Shown here: positions 27,087 through 35,773 of the stretch, one piece after another
How the letters are laid out: each line of letters starts with the position of its first letter
Position numbering within the stretch: the stretch's first letter is position 1
Assembly: GCF_002201535.1 (NCBI RefSeq)
Contig: NZ_NIWW01000009.1
Span: forward strand, 104,269 to 168,268
Length of the DNA stretch: 64,000 nt
Source: Lacimicrobium sp. SS2-24
Lineage (GTDB): Bacteria > Pseudomonadota > Gammaproteobacteria > Enterobacterales > Alteromonadaceae
Direction: 5' to 3'
Made by a program: the position numbers and the translations under genes
The notes under the pieces: generated by a model
Seen by the model: the letters and a program-made list of their open reading frames with translations, nothing else
What the model was told of the DNA's origin: nothing
The model's database searches: none

Positions 27087-29159
27087 TTAAAAGATATAAT
27101 CCAGACTGATTCCCAGCATCCTGCCATCACCGAACTGATAGTAGGGTTTGGGAATTTCATAAAACTCTCTGGGGTCATTACTAAACCCGCCAAACCCGCG
27201 CACCTGATATTCACGATCGAAGATATTGCGCCCCCAAAGTGACAGAGTCCAGTTCTGCTGCACAAAACTCAGACGACTGTTAAACAGTACCATACTGTCG
27301 GAACGTTCATCATGGCCGTCTGAAAAATAGAAGCTGTCTTTACCATCGGCTTCGATATGCCAGCGCAGGTTGTCGGAAATATCCCAGTCAGCACCGAAGT
27401 TAAAAGTATAGCGTGGTGCCTGAGCCTGATCCCGCTCATCCACAAAGGAACCATCGGCGCGTTCGTATCCCTTGAACGTAGCGCGCAACCATCCCAGATT
27501 AGCAAACAGCGTGACATCAGCATGGGGCTGCCAGCCCGTCTCCAGTTCCAGACCATAGTTTGTGCCGTTATCAGCATTATCGATAATATCGATAAAGGTT
27601 GCGGTACCGTCGTCTCGGAACTGCAAGTCATAGTCACTGATCTGGGTGTCTTTGCGCTCCATATAGAACGCGGCCAGTCGAATATGGCTATTACCGGCAG
27701 TGCCCTTGACGCCAATCTCATAGTTCCAGTTATATTCAGGTGCAAACAGTCTTTGCGTCTCACTAACACGCTCATCAGGGTTAAAACCGCTGGCCTTATA
27801 GCCGCGGTAAAGGCCAGCGTAAACCATGGTGCCGCTGCTGACAGTATGGTCAAGCACCAGCTTGCCGCCAACAATCGTATCTTGCAGTGATTCTGCAAAG
27901 CCACTGTTGTTATCATAATCAATGCGGAAGCGATCGACTCGCAGTCCTGCTGTCAGGCGGGTACGGTCATTAAAATGGGTGATGGTCTGGGCATAAAGCG
28001 CCATGTTGTCTGGCTCATAGCGGCTACCAAAATCTGTCTCAGCATAGGTGTACTGGCGCAGCAGGGTCTCATCCACAGATTTTCCATACAGCCCCACCAC
28101 CCAGTCTGTAGTATCGGCAAACAACCGTGAACTGTCATCGGAGATGGCCCGAAGCTCCACAGATTTTGTATCGCGCTGGCGATAATAGGCATCGAAAGAG
28201 CTGTATTCCCAAGGGTGAAAACCCACATAGGTCCAGTCTTCATCGTAACCATAATCCATATCCGAATCGGACAGTGCGCCGATAACCAGCAGCCTCCCCC
28301 AGGACAGTTGCCAGTCGGCCTTCAGGCTCAGGGCATGGGATTTCTGGCGGTCAAACCCGGGCTCATCGGAGCGGGTCTTGTTATCATTATCCAGTGAAAA
28401 GGCATCATAGCCATTGTCGATGTCAAAGTATTGGTAGTTCAGATCCAGTTTCAGCTGTTGTGTAGCCTGAAAAGCCAGCTTGATTCTGGACGTCAGCTCG
28501 TCGCGATTGCCGGTATCATCACGACCCAGATGGATATTTTCAATAAAGCCATCGCTTTTGTATTGCTGCAATGCCACTCGATAATCCAGCCTGTCAGTCA
28601 AAGTACCGCCGTGGGCGACACCGGCGGACCAGGTATTTTGCTCTGCCAGGCTCAGACTCAGGCGCGATGCCTGATCAGCCCCGGCTGGTGTGGTCTGAAT
28701 CTTGATCGCGCCGGCCAGCGCATTGGCGCCAAACTCAGTGGCTTGCGGGCCCTTTAGCACTTCAACCTGTTGCACATCAAACAGGGTACCGATGGCGGCG
28801 ATACCGGAAAAGTCCACGTCATCGACGACCACCCCGACCGAGGGATTAACCGGCTCAGAAAACTGGCTTCGCTCACCAATACCGCGAATCTGTATAAAGC
28901 GTCCACGGGAAGCGCCGGCAGCAAAATTCACATTAGGGGCCACATTCAGGATCTGATCGAGGTACTGCGCCTGGCGGGCCTGGATCTGCTTCTCTCCAAT
29001 CACAGAGACACTGGACGGCACGACCATCAGGTTTTGGACAGTAAAGTCTGAACTTACAAGGATATGTTCGATATCAGTCAGCTTAGCGTCATTCGCCGCA
29101 CAGGTACCCGAAAAGGCCAGTGCGAGGGAGAGGGATAAAACGGTTTTTCTTACTATCAT
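27087..29159 (-). CDS. TonB-dependent outer-membrane receptor, probable thiamine uptake
   Basis: A 690-residue receptor. A signal peptide (SLALAFSGTCAA) is followed by a plug domain (VSVIGEKQIQARQAQYLDQIL through VEVLKGPQATEFGANALAGAI, in parts) and a beta barrel ending in an aromatic residue (LDYIF). It should import a bulky or scarce substrate with TonB energy. The TPP riboswitch directly upstream and the thiamine-binding protein, permease and kinase downstream indicate thiamine or a derivative. ATG 29159 has GAGAAG upstream, within a hairpin; the longer frame to 29210 runs through that hairpin. Confidence 0.88.
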   Translation of the reverse strand: MIVRKTVLSLSLALAFSGTCAANDAKLTDIEHILVSSDFTVQNLMVVPSSVSVIGEKQIQARQAQYLDQILNVAPNVNFAAGASRGRFIQIRGIGERSQFSEPVNPSVGVVVDDVDFSGIAAIGTLFDVQQVEVLKGPQATEFGANALAGAIKIQTTPAGADQASRLSLSLAEQNTWSAGVAHGGTLTDRLDYRVALQQYKSDGFIENIHLGRDDTGNRDELTSRIKLAFQATQQLKLDLNYQYFDIDNGYDAFSLDNDNKTRSDEPGFDRQKSHALSLKADWQLSWGRLLVIGALSDSDMDYGYDEDWTYVGFHPWEYSSFDAYYRQRDTKSVELRAISDDSSRLFADTTDWVVGLYGKSVDETLLRQYTYAETDFGSRYEPDNMALYAQTITHFNDRTRLTAGLRVDRFRIDYDNNSGFAESLQDTIVGGKLVLDHTVSSGTMVYAGLYRGYKASGFNPDERVSETQRLFAPEYNWNYEIGVKGTAGNSHIRLAAFYMERKDTQISDYDLQFRDDGTATFIDIIDNADNGTNYGLELETGWQPHADVTLFANLGWLRATFKGYERADGSFVDERDQAQAPRYTFNFGADWDISDNLRWHIEADGKDSFYFSDGHDERSDSMVLFNSRLSFVQQNWTLSLWGRNIFDREYQVRGFGGFSNDPREFYEIPKPYYQFGDGRMLGISLDYIF

Positions 29160-29162
29160 CAG

Positions 29163-29192
29163 GGATCTTCTCGTTGGTGCATGAAAAGATCC
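29163..29192 (-). promoter_or_regulatory. RBS-sequestering hairpin of the TPP riboswitch
   Basis: On the minus strand GGATCTTTTC and GAGAAGATCC pair over 10 bp (one G-U) around a 10-base loop. The second arm contains the ribosome binding site GAGAAG of the TonB receptor, whose ATG follows after five more bases. This is a ready-made translation off-state below the aptamer. Confidence 0.65.
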
Positions 29193-29235
29193 GGTACTAC
29201 GGCAGGTCAATGGGAGTTGTAGCGGGGGTAGCCCC

Positions 29236-29335
29236 TAACCATTCCTACGCCGGTATTATCCGGATCAGGTTTAAGGGTTCCCGTTTCAGCGTTCTATGCT
29301 GGTGCGGATCTCAGCCTTTCGACACCCCTTGGTTA
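29236..29335 (-). promoter_or_regulatory. TPP riboswitch (thi box) aptamer
   Basis: The minus strand carries the thi-box landmarks in order: AGGGGTG, GGCTGAGA, ACCCTT, ACCTGATC, GGATAATACCGGCGTAGGAA. Outer arms TAACCA and TGGTTA close a 6 bp P1. It lies 76 bp before the TonB receptor ATG and should lower expression of the thiamine uptake operon when TPP is plentiful. Confidence 0.93.
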
Positions 29336-29370
29336 ACTGATTTGCCTGCTTGGAGGCAAATCCGCTGCGG

Positions 29371-29398
29371 ATTGTAACAATAACGCGCCGAAGCGCAA
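29371..29398 (-). promoter_or_regulatory. Probable promoter of the thiamine operon
   Basis: TTGCGC and TACAAT, 16 bases apart on the minus strand, would start RNA about 30 bases before the aptamer. A small hairpin (TTTGCCT/AGGCAAA, 29341-29360) lies in the leader. Confidence 0.5.
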
Positions 29399-29417
29399 GC
29401 ACCCTAGCCCATAAAAA

Positions 29418-30011
29418 TCAGACGCGCGGTGCGCCAGGCTGTGGCGACTGGCTAATATGGGCCGTGAGTACCTGCTGCATCGCTGCTTTGACCGGAATGT
29501 CCAGCGGCTCACATCGGTGACGAGGCAGATAAAGTAAGTGCCCGCCCACCTGATAGCTAAGTGGCACATACACAGCAATCACATCCTCATCGTCAATTAG
29601 GTCAATATGCTCGTTGGTGACAAAGCCAATCATTCGAATATCTTCGTGTAAGGTCACCAGCACTACCTTTTGTAATTCCTGCTCTTCAGAGCCGGAGAAC
29701 AGCTTCAGGATATCGCGAGCACTACCATACAAGGTTTTCACCAGAGGAATGCGATTGAGGCTGCGCTCCAACCACTCAAACAACTGTCTTAGCAGGTAGG
29801 CCTGCACCAGCAACCCCAGCATAAAAATAATGACCAGGCCAGACAACACGCCCATGCCGGTGATATACCATCCCTGCGGGAGCAAGTATTCCAGCAGCGG
29901 GCTGAGCAGAGACTCCGCCCAGCTAAAAAACCAATATAGTGCGCCAAGGGTAATGGCAATGGGCAGGGCAAACAGCAGCCCTCGTGCAAATGTTTGAGAA
30001 ATAGATTTCAT
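29418..30011 (-). CDS. DUF502 family membrane protein
   Basis: A 197-residue protein with two membrane segments near residues 7-27 and 45-70. A soluble part follows with the DUF502 pattern (RIPLVKTLYGSARDILKLF, then VLVTLHEDIRMIGFVT and VYVPLSY). Function is unknown. ATG 30011 has GGAAG upstream. It stands between the PrsT-like gene's downstream side and the riboswitch operon, all on the minus strand. Confidence 0.88.
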   Translation of the reverse strand: MKSISQTFARGLLFALPIAITLGALYWFFSWAESLLSPLLEYLLPQGWYITGMGVLSGLVIIFMLGLLVQAYLLRQLFEWLERSLNRIPLVKTLYGSARDILKLFSGSEEQELQKVVLVTLHEDIRMIGFVTNEHIDLIDDEDVIAVYVPLSYQVGGHLLYLPRHRCEPLDIPVKAAMQQVLTAHISQSPQPGAPRV

Positions 30012-30118
30012 CAGATCTTCCGGTGACGCCATTGACTGGCGCCAATGTAGCACTGCTCAGCACAAAGCGAAATGCGCCCAGAGCGTTTCGCTGAGTAAAG
30101 GCACTGACGCCTCGGTTA

Positions 30119-32881
30119 TTAGCCCATTCGTTCTCTTAATGCCTCAATTCGTCGCGCAAACACGGGCAGAGGATTTGCAAAGGAGTCGAGTATTGCCTTT
30201 GCTTCGTCAAACGCGTCGAGCTCTATAAGCACTTCAGCGTAGTTCAGCGCTGCATCAATGTCCTTAGGATTCAATTTGTAGGCGGCTGACAACGGTGCTC
30301 TGGCAAGCCCATATTCTTTGTGTTGCGCGTGAATCATACCAACAAGATTGAGAAGAACAGGGTTCTGCGGAGCAAGCTCAACTGCCTGTTCAGCATATTT
30401 AAGAGCCGATGCTAATTGACCTTGTTCTTTCATCAACCAGGCCAATTTGTGCAATGCATCAATATTCTTCGGCTCGTATGACAATGCCTGCTCAAACAAG
30501 GCAATGGCTTGTTGAGGCTGCTTACGAATCAGCTCATTGGCAAGTGTCAGACGCACCGCATTGTCGTCTGGAAACGCTTCAACATGCCCCTTCAGCAGAT
30601 CAATCGCGGCCTTATGATCCTGTTGTCGAAAATAGAGATTGAATAATTTAGCCAGATTACGGGCTGTGGGCCTGGCCTGATACAGCGCACTCAGTTTAGG
30701 TTGCGCCGCGTCAAGATCTCCCTGGGCTAAAAGCATGTCACCATAGAGTCCTTCTGCGCTCGTTCGATGATGCTCGGCAAAGTCAAACTCTTCCAGAATA
30801 CGACGGGCATGTTCATAGTTCTTTTTTTCTATCAAAAGATGAGCATGATTAAGTGCCAAGGCCGGTTCTTCCGGAAGTCTTTCGCGCCCTTCCAACACCT
30901 CCGTTAACGCCTTATCCAGCTGTCCCTGAGACTCATAGTGTGCCGCTAACTTCAGATAACTCTCTGCGAAATCAGGCTCCACATTCTGCCATTGGTTAAG
31001 ATAGTCGATACTTTGTTGAATATTGTCATTGCGCGCGGAAAATGCTGAGAGCAAGCGCCAATAATCCCGGGAATGGGTGGCCAGTTCTTTTCTCAGCCCT
31101 GTCAACACCCGCAACGCATTGTCCAGCTCGCCTTTGTTAGCGTGGATCACCGCCAGAATCAGCGCAACAGATTCATTGCCCTTATTATCAGCATAAACCT
31201 TACGGGTACGGATAAAGGCTTTTTCCGGCTCTCCCAAGATCCGCTGTGCCACATAATAGAGAGTCAGAGCCTTTGCGTTGGCCGGATGGCTGGCAAGTGC
31301 CGACTCCAGAAAGCTCACCGCCTCTTGCGGCTGGTAGTCGTTAAGGGCCTTTCGGGCAAAGAACAAATTAGCCATCAGGCTGCCAGAATCCGCTTTCAGC
31401 GCTTCAGAAAAGTGTCTTTCAGCCACATCAGTTTCTTTTTCCTGTATCGCGATCAGCGCTTTTACGTTCTGAACCTGTTCAGCAAACTCCGGCTTCTGCT
31501 CCAGTGGCATCAATGCATTGCGGGCCTGCTCATATTCGCGCGCCTGGTAGAGTGCTACTGCATAGGCCAGTTGACTGACACCGCCATCATCATTGGCATG
31601 AGCTGCGGCTTTTAACATGTCCAGGCCACTGTCATCACCCATGGCCAACTTTAACAAGCCTTGTTGATGCATTTGTTGTGCTGTCAAAGAAAGCGGAGCG
31701 GTTAACGCCATCAGGGCCCGGGCCTTGTCTGCCTGTTTATTTTGCAGTAGCGCCTGGCTGACATAGTTAATCATCGACACATCCCCACCGCTGAGGGCCT
31801 GCTGCTCAACCAGATCGGCGAAAGCCGCGTCGTGATAGCCTAACATCAGCTGAGTAGCATGATAGATGCGCTTGGCGGTATGTCCCTGACTAAGATGGTT
31901 ATGGATAGGATGAAGATAAAAATAGGCCTGCTCGAATTCTTTATTTCTGAATCCAGACACCCCTGCAATCACATAGTTTTGTGCCGAACTGTCACCCTGT
32001 TGTATCGCCCTTTTCGCATAGTCTGATGCCTGTGTATACTGCTGTTTCTGGAACGCCAGCATCGCAGCAACGCGATTGACAATGGCACTCCCTGGCGAGA
32101 TTTGCAGTAAACGGTCAACGCGACGCTGCGCTTCATTTAACTGACTGAGCCGCATAAAAGCCAGCGCCAGTGTATCTGTGCCCGCGATAGACTTTGGATA
32201 CATCCTTTCATAGGTTTGTAGTTGCGCAACGGCCTTATCAAACTGACCTTTTACATAATTAAGCTGGCCCAGCAATAACTGCACATCGGCGTATTCAGCA
32301 TACTGCTCTGACAGTTGCGCCTCATACCCGGAAAAAGCCTGCCAGTCCTGATTCAAAAAAGCAGACAAGGCACGTCCCGCCAGATAGTAGGGTTTGTCTT
32401 CGACAGGTTCCAACTTGCCGAGCGTTTCCATACTCTGCTCAAACCGTTGCAGCTTGAGCAGCGCCCATCCGCTATAAAACCCAATGAGCTGTCTGTACGT
32501 TTCCTGATCTTCCTGCGGCATTTCCTCGATATAACCCAGCAACGCCTCGAAGTCCTGAGACATAAACAGCGCCTGCACCATCAACGGCACCGTCTCAGCT
32601 TTGCGCGCACCAAATTTGTCAGCCTTACCGAGCTCTTTAATTGCCAGCAGAGATGACCCTTGTGCAAGATAAGCGGTACCCAACAGCAGCCTGGCCTCTC
32701 TATTGCTAGGTTCTGCCCTGATCACTTGCTTGAGTTCAATGATGGCTGCATCGGTGTCCTGCTCCAGCATAAACTGTCTGGCCGATGCCATTTTTTGCTG
32801 CGGGTCGGCGTTACCACAGCCCACAAGCACTGCGGCAACACATCCAATGAAGATAAGTTGTCTGATTCTGCCAAAAAACAC
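30119..32881 (-). CDS. prsT: PEP-CTERM system TPR lipoprotein, PrsT-like
   Basis: A 920-residue lipoprotein (LVGCG lipobox near residue 22) made almost wholly of TPR units, for example AIIELKQVIRAEPSNREARL near the start and repeated pairs to the end. It fits the exosortase-associated PrsT family in size and layout, and a PEP-CTERM protease lies two genes upstream. PrsT is thought to aid sorting or export of PEP-CTERM proteins at the envelope. GTG 32881 is chosen because AGGAG lies eight bases before it; GTG 32890 abuts that site. Confidence 0.82.
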   Translation of the reverse strand: MFFGRIRQLIFIGCVAAVLVGCGNADPQQKMASARQFMLEQDTDAAIIELKQVIRAEPSNREARLLLGTAYLAQGSSLLAIKELGKADKFGARKAETVPLMVQALFMSQDFEALLGYIEEMPQEDQETYRQLIGFYSGWALLKLQRFEQSMETLGKLEPVEDKPYYLAGRALSAFLNQDWQAFSGYEAQLSEQYAEYADVQLLLGQLNYVKGQFDKAVAQLQTYERMYPKSIAGTDTLALAFMRLSQLNEAQRRVDRLLQISPGSAIVNRVAAMLAFQKQQYTQASDYAKRAIQQGDSSAQNYVIAGVSGFRNKEFEQAYFYLHPIHNHLSQGHTAKRIYHATQLMLGYHDAAFADLVEQQALSGGDVSMINYVSQALLQNKQADKARALMALTAPLSLTAQQMHQQGLLKLAMGDDSGLDMLKAAAHANDDGGVSQLAYAVALYQAREYEQARNALMPLEQKPEFAEQVQNVKALIAIQEKETDVAERHFSEALKADSGSLMANLFFARKALNDYQPQEAVSFLESALASHPANAKALTLYYVAQRILGEPEKAFIRTRKVYADNKGNESVALILAVIHANKGELDNALRVLTGLRKELATHSRDYWRLLSAFSARNDNIQQSIDYLNQWQNVEPDFAESYLKLAAHYESQGQLDKALTEVLEGRERLPEEPALALNHAHLLIEKKNYEHARRILEEFDFAEHHRTSAEGLYGDMLLAQGDLDAAQPKLSALYQARPTARNLAKLFNLYFRQQDHKAAIDLLKGHVEAFPDDNAVRLTLANELIRKQPQQAIALFEQALSYEPKNIDALHKLAWLMKEQGQLASALKYAEQAVELAPQNPVLLNLVGMIHAQHKEYGLARAPLSAAYKLNPKDIDAALNYAEVLIELDAFDEAKAILDSFANPLPVFARRIEALRERMG

Positions 32882-32953
32882 GGTAAGCACTCCTGAACGA
32901 TGGCGCTCAAATAAAATAAACCAATAACGCTAGCACGAATTCGCTTTTCAGGG

Positions 32954-33331
32954 TTACGGATGAGATTTATTTAGCGGCGGGGCGGGTGTTAATTTACTCT
33001 GCACTGCTATGTCTACAGGATGAGACTGCTTCCAATACAAGACGGGGACGCCATGTTGCATACGCACCGGAAAGCTGAGCTGCTGCACCTGGGCCAACGC
33101 CAGGCGACTCATCATCGCTGAGCGCTTATTGCTTTCGGTCAGCCTTGCTTCGACCACCTGTCCCTTTTCATCCACCAGCACATCGACCAGAACCGTCACT
33201 TTTTGTTCCAACGCTCTGGGGTTGGCTTCCATCAATATCTCCTGTTTCACCTCCTCCCGTGCTGATATCGATAGAGACCAGCTGAGAAGGATGATACTCG
33301 CGCACATCAAAGCGATGATTCGTATTGTCAT
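32954..33331 (-). CDS. Secreted TonB-C-terminal-like protein
   Basis: A 125-residue protein with a signal peptide (IIALMCASIILLSWSLSISA) and a short domain resembling the TonB C-terminal fold (VTVLVDVLVDEKGQVVEARLTES, in parts, then ALAQVQQLSFPVRMQHG). It lacks the Pro-rich spanning region of a real TonB, so energy coupling is unlikely. It lies between the PrsT-like gene and the PEP-CTERM protease on the same strand; the role is unknown. Confidence 0.65.
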   Translation of the reverse strand: MTIRIIALMCASIILLSWSLSISAREEVKQEILMEANPRALEQKVTVLVDVLVDEKGQVVEARLTESNKRSAMMSRLALAQVQQLSFPVRMQHGVPVLYWKQSHPVDIAVQSKLTPAPPLNKSHP

Positions 33332-33360
33332 AAAGAAAAATTACTTCAAAATCGGCAAAA

Positions 33361-33387
33361 ATAAAAGCCGGCAGAAACCGGCTTTTT
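33361..33387. terminator. Intrinsic terminator after the PEP-CTERM protease gene
   Basis: AAAGCCGG and CCGGCTTT pair, with A/T runs on both sides. It lies 27 bp downstream of the protease stop. Confidence 0.75.
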
Positions 33388-33413
33388 GACTACATGACGA
33401 CACTAAATCGTCT

Positions 33414-34577
33414 TTAAAGGGCTTTGCGCTTGCGAGCGACAGATACGCCTAACACACCAAGAGCAAACAGCACGATAGTGGATGGCTCAGGAACCGGCAC
33501 GCTGCCAGCCATGACGGCATTCACCCAGCCCAGGTAAGACTCAATAATAATCCCCCCCAGGACATCACCAAATGACCCATCGGCAAATCCCAAACCAATA
33601 CCAAAGGTATTAATCGCAGCCAACCAGTATTTATCATTCAGCGCATCGTAAACAAAAGAGGGACCACCAGAGTCACCGCCACCGATATTCGCCTCACCAT
33701 AGATGGGATTAGACGGGTCAGACAGGTCATTATCCTCTGGCAACACCGAGCTACAACCCAGCCCAAAGCCACACAGGGTATCGTAGACACCGGCAAAGTC
33801 ACCCTCAGTGATAGTACCGTCAAAATCGGCGTACCAGACTTCCTGTGCACCACCGAAGCCTTCTTCGTCATTGCCATCAACAAAATCGACAATATTGCCA
33901 CCGGTCAGTTTTGAGGCAAAATCTGGCCCACCTGTATAACCGGAACCATCGCCGCGCGTACCATAGCCCACCATGGTGAGCTGAGTTCCGTCGGTACCAG
34001 ATTCAAGAGTATTGGTAATCGAACCGGAATAAAAATCATAAATCTCTACGCCCGCAGGCAAATCTTCAGAGAGTGTAACAACCGCAACATCATCACCAAC
34101 GCAGCCACTGGTGCCGTCGGGACAAATATTAAACCCTTCATAGTCAGGATGGATCTGCACATCCGAGGCGGCAATTAAACTACCGGGAGTTTCATAATAA
34201 TTGCCATCATCATTAAGTACTGCCGTCAGACTGTAATTGGCCTGACTCAGGTCCATCACGGTTCCCTGACCATCGGCGTCTACACAGTGGGCCGCTGTCA
34301 GAATATGACGACTGGAAATCGCCGTACCAGTACATATATAAAAAGCACCATCGATATTCATGGATAGACTGACTACGCCGGTGAATCTTGAGCCGGATAC
34401 ATTGGGGTCGACGCGACCTTCCCAGCCGGAATTTTCACCACCACCAGAAATGTAAGCTTCGGGACTAAGACCTTGAGCACTGATCAAAGACTGACCCGCA
34501 ACAGCACTGATGCTGGTACCGGCAAGGGATGCGAGTAACGTGGCTGACGCTAGGAGTTTTAGTTTTTGTTTTATCAT
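33414..34577 (-). CDS. PEP-CTERM trypsin-like serine protease
   Basis: A 387-residue exported protease. After a signal peptide (LAGTSISAVAG) comes an S1 trypsin fold with the complete triad: His in LTAAHC, Asp in GDDVAVV and Ser in GGGDSGGP. It ends in a PEP-CTERM sorting signal: VPEPST, a hydrophobic helix and a basic tail (RKRKAL), so an exosortase should process it to the surface or medium. No exosortase gene is in the window. A sigma-54-type promoter lies upstream. Many Gly/Asp/Ser residues and few basic ones suggest an acidic extracellular enzyme. Confidence 0.92.
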   Translation of the reverse strand: MIKQKLKLLASATLLASLAGTSISAVAGQSLISAQGLSPEAYISGGGENSGWEGRVDPNVSGSRFTGVVSLSMNIDGAFYICTGTAISSRHILTAAHCVDADGQGTVMDLSQANYSLTAVLNDDGNYYETPGSLIAASDVQIHPDYEGFNICPDGTSGCVGDDVAVVTLSEDLPAGVEIYDFYSGSITNTLESGTDGTQLTMVGYGTRGDGSGYTGGPDFASKLTGGNIVDFVDGNDEEGFGGAQEVWYADFDGTITEGDFAGVYDTLCGFGLGCSSVLPEDNDLSDPSNPIYGEANIGGGDSGGPSFVYDALNDKYWLAAINTFGIGLGFADGSFGDVLGGIIIESYLGWVNAVMAGSVPVPEPSTIVLFALGVLGVSVARKRKAL

Positions 34578-34640
34578 TTTCCTGCCTTTTAGGATTTATT
34601 ATAAAAAAAGCCGATAGCTATGATAGCCTCGGCCGATGGA

Positions 34641-34656
34641 AGCAGGAAGTACGCCA
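34641..34656 (-). promoter_or_regulatory. Candidate sigma-54 promoter of the PEP-CTERM protease
   Basis: The minus strand reads TGGCGTACTTCCTGCT, with GG and GC exactly 10 bases apart as sigma-54 requires. Transcription would start near 34630, about 50 bases before the ATG. PEP-CTERM genes in several proteobacteria are under RpoN with PrsK/PrsR. Confidence 0.6.
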
Positions 34657-34862
34657 GAATGATTAATGCTTTTATATCAAATAGTTAACAACATTCTCAC
34701 TTTAACAATGTATCTGACTGTAAAATTATCTGACAATTTTGAGTCTTAATGACTTGGGATGAATTAAGTGGTCAGCCCGATGTTATCGGGCGCAAATAAA
34801 ATAGCCTCGGTATAGTGCATCTGTTTGCTGGTTAACTTCAGATCGCGGAGTTTAATCTGACA
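34657..34862. other. Gene-free stretch between the protease promoter and the repeats
   Basis: About 200 bp, AT-rich at first, with no credible ORF. An activator site for the sigma-54 promoter could lie here, but I cannot point to one. A short stem (GCCCGA/TCGGGC, near 34776-34791) is present. Confidence 0.4.
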
Positions 34863-35464
34863 GCAGAGGATGACATCGGGCCTGCCTTCGGCTGTTCCAT
34901 TTTGTTCCTGACAAGATGGTCGAACCTGGGAGGTTCTCTTCCCATTGGGCCGCGCATAAACACTAAATTACCGGGAGTATTTTAGGACAGCTTTAGCTGG
35001 CCCGCGAAGCGGGTGAGCCTCAGAGATGAGGCGAACAAAAAAGCGCATGCAAACTGCGCATGGCCGTCGGCTTCTAAGCTGAATTTGCATGCAGGAGGAT
35101 TATTCCGGGCTTCCTGCCCTTCACCCCTTCAGGGCCAGCCTTCGGCTGTTCCATTTTGTTCCTGACAAAATGGTCGAACCTGGGAGGTTCTCACCCCATT
35201 GGGCCGCACATAAACACTAAAATACCGGGAGTATTTTAGGACAGCTATTAGCTGGCCCGTGAAGCGGGTGAGCCTCAGGGATGAGGCGAACAAAAAAAGC
35301 CCATGCAAACTGCGCATGGGCTGAGATGTTTAATTTGTTGCAGGAGGAGGATTACTCCGGGCTATCCCTGCCCTACGCCCCTTCGGGGCCAGCCTTCGGC
35401 TGTTCTGATTTGCTCCCGGCAAATCGGTCGAACCTGAGGAGGTTCTCACCCCATTGGGCCGCGC
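34863..35464 (-). repeat. Tandem tRNA-Arg-linked repeat modules (three copies)
   Basis: Three diverged copies repeat with a 254 bp period; the shared block TTCGGCTGTTC starts at 34887, 35141 and 35395. Two copies contain a mimic of the tRNA-Arg 3' end (GCAGGAGGA at 35091 and 35340, as at 35521); the first has a decayed one. Each copy can fold, on the minus strand, into GAACC/GGTTC, a CRGGA-looped stem and CAGCC-GAA-GGCTG. The second stem is CCATTTTGT/ACAAAATGG in one copy and GATTTGC/GCAAATC in another, a compensating change. ORFs in this region do not look real. Confidence 0.8.
35292..35322 (-). terminator. Hairpin terminator inside the repeat array
   Basis: AGCCCATGC and GCATGGGCT form a 9 bp stem followed on the minus strand by seven T's. 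A weaker version stands at the same place in the next copy (35036-35062). Confidence 0.7.
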
Positions 35465-35511
35465 ATAAACGAAAAAGCCCCGGTGAACAACACCGGGGCT
35501 TTTTCGTTTAT
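35465..35511 (-). terminator. Strong terminator after tRNA-Arg
   Basis: A perfect 21 bp inverted repeat (35465-35485 with 35491-35511) around AACAA contains GCCCCGGTG/CACCGGGGC and T5. It starts 2 bp from the tRNA 3' end and should stop most transcription. Confidence 0.9.
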
Positions 35512-35512
35512 A

Positions 35513-35589
35513 TGGCGGACGCAGGAGGATTCGAACCTCCGACCGCTCGGTTCGTAGCCGAGTACTCTATCCAGCTGAGCTATGCGTCC
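35513..35589 (-). tRNA. tRNA-Arg (ACG)
   Basis: A 77-base tRNA with encoded CCA. Acceptor strands GGACGCA/TGCGTCC pair, the D-arm reads GCTCAGCTGGATAGAGT, the anticodon stem is CTCGG/CCGAG with loop CTACGAA, and the T-arm is GGAGG-TTCGAAT-CCTCC. The anticodon ACG (read as ICG) serves CGN codons. It matches E. coli tRNA-Arg(ACG) almost base for base outside the acceptor stem. Confidence 0.97.
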
Positions 35590-35718
35590 TGAAATTGTGT
35601 CTACTTGCTAAATTACATCCTGTAATCTGATTCCAGCTCGGCCATCCAAGCCTCGCGTTCTTGCCTCTCGGCGTGACGTTAAGTCACCCCTCGTTCGCTT
35701 CACTCACCGGCAAATCAC

Positions 35719-35742
35719 CCAGCTGAGCTATGCGTCCTGAAA
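35719..35742 (-). repeat. Partial copy of the tRNA-Arg 5' end
   Basis: Twenty-four bases identical to 35571-35594: the first 19 bases of tRNA-Arg plus 5 leader bases. After that the copy diverges into module-like sequence with ATTACA-GGA-TGTAAT and GTGAC/GTCAC hairpins. It is a tRNA gene remnant, transcribed ahead of the intact tRNA. Confidence 0.8.
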
Positions 35743-35773
35743 CTTGTTCCGCTTTGCTATCAAGCGAGGGCGC

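Noticed and set aside
34863..35592. Small ORFs within the repeat array, including one ending beside tRNA-Arg
   Set aside because: They run through hairpins, terminators and the tRNA itself, differ between the repeat copies and lack ribosome binding sites.
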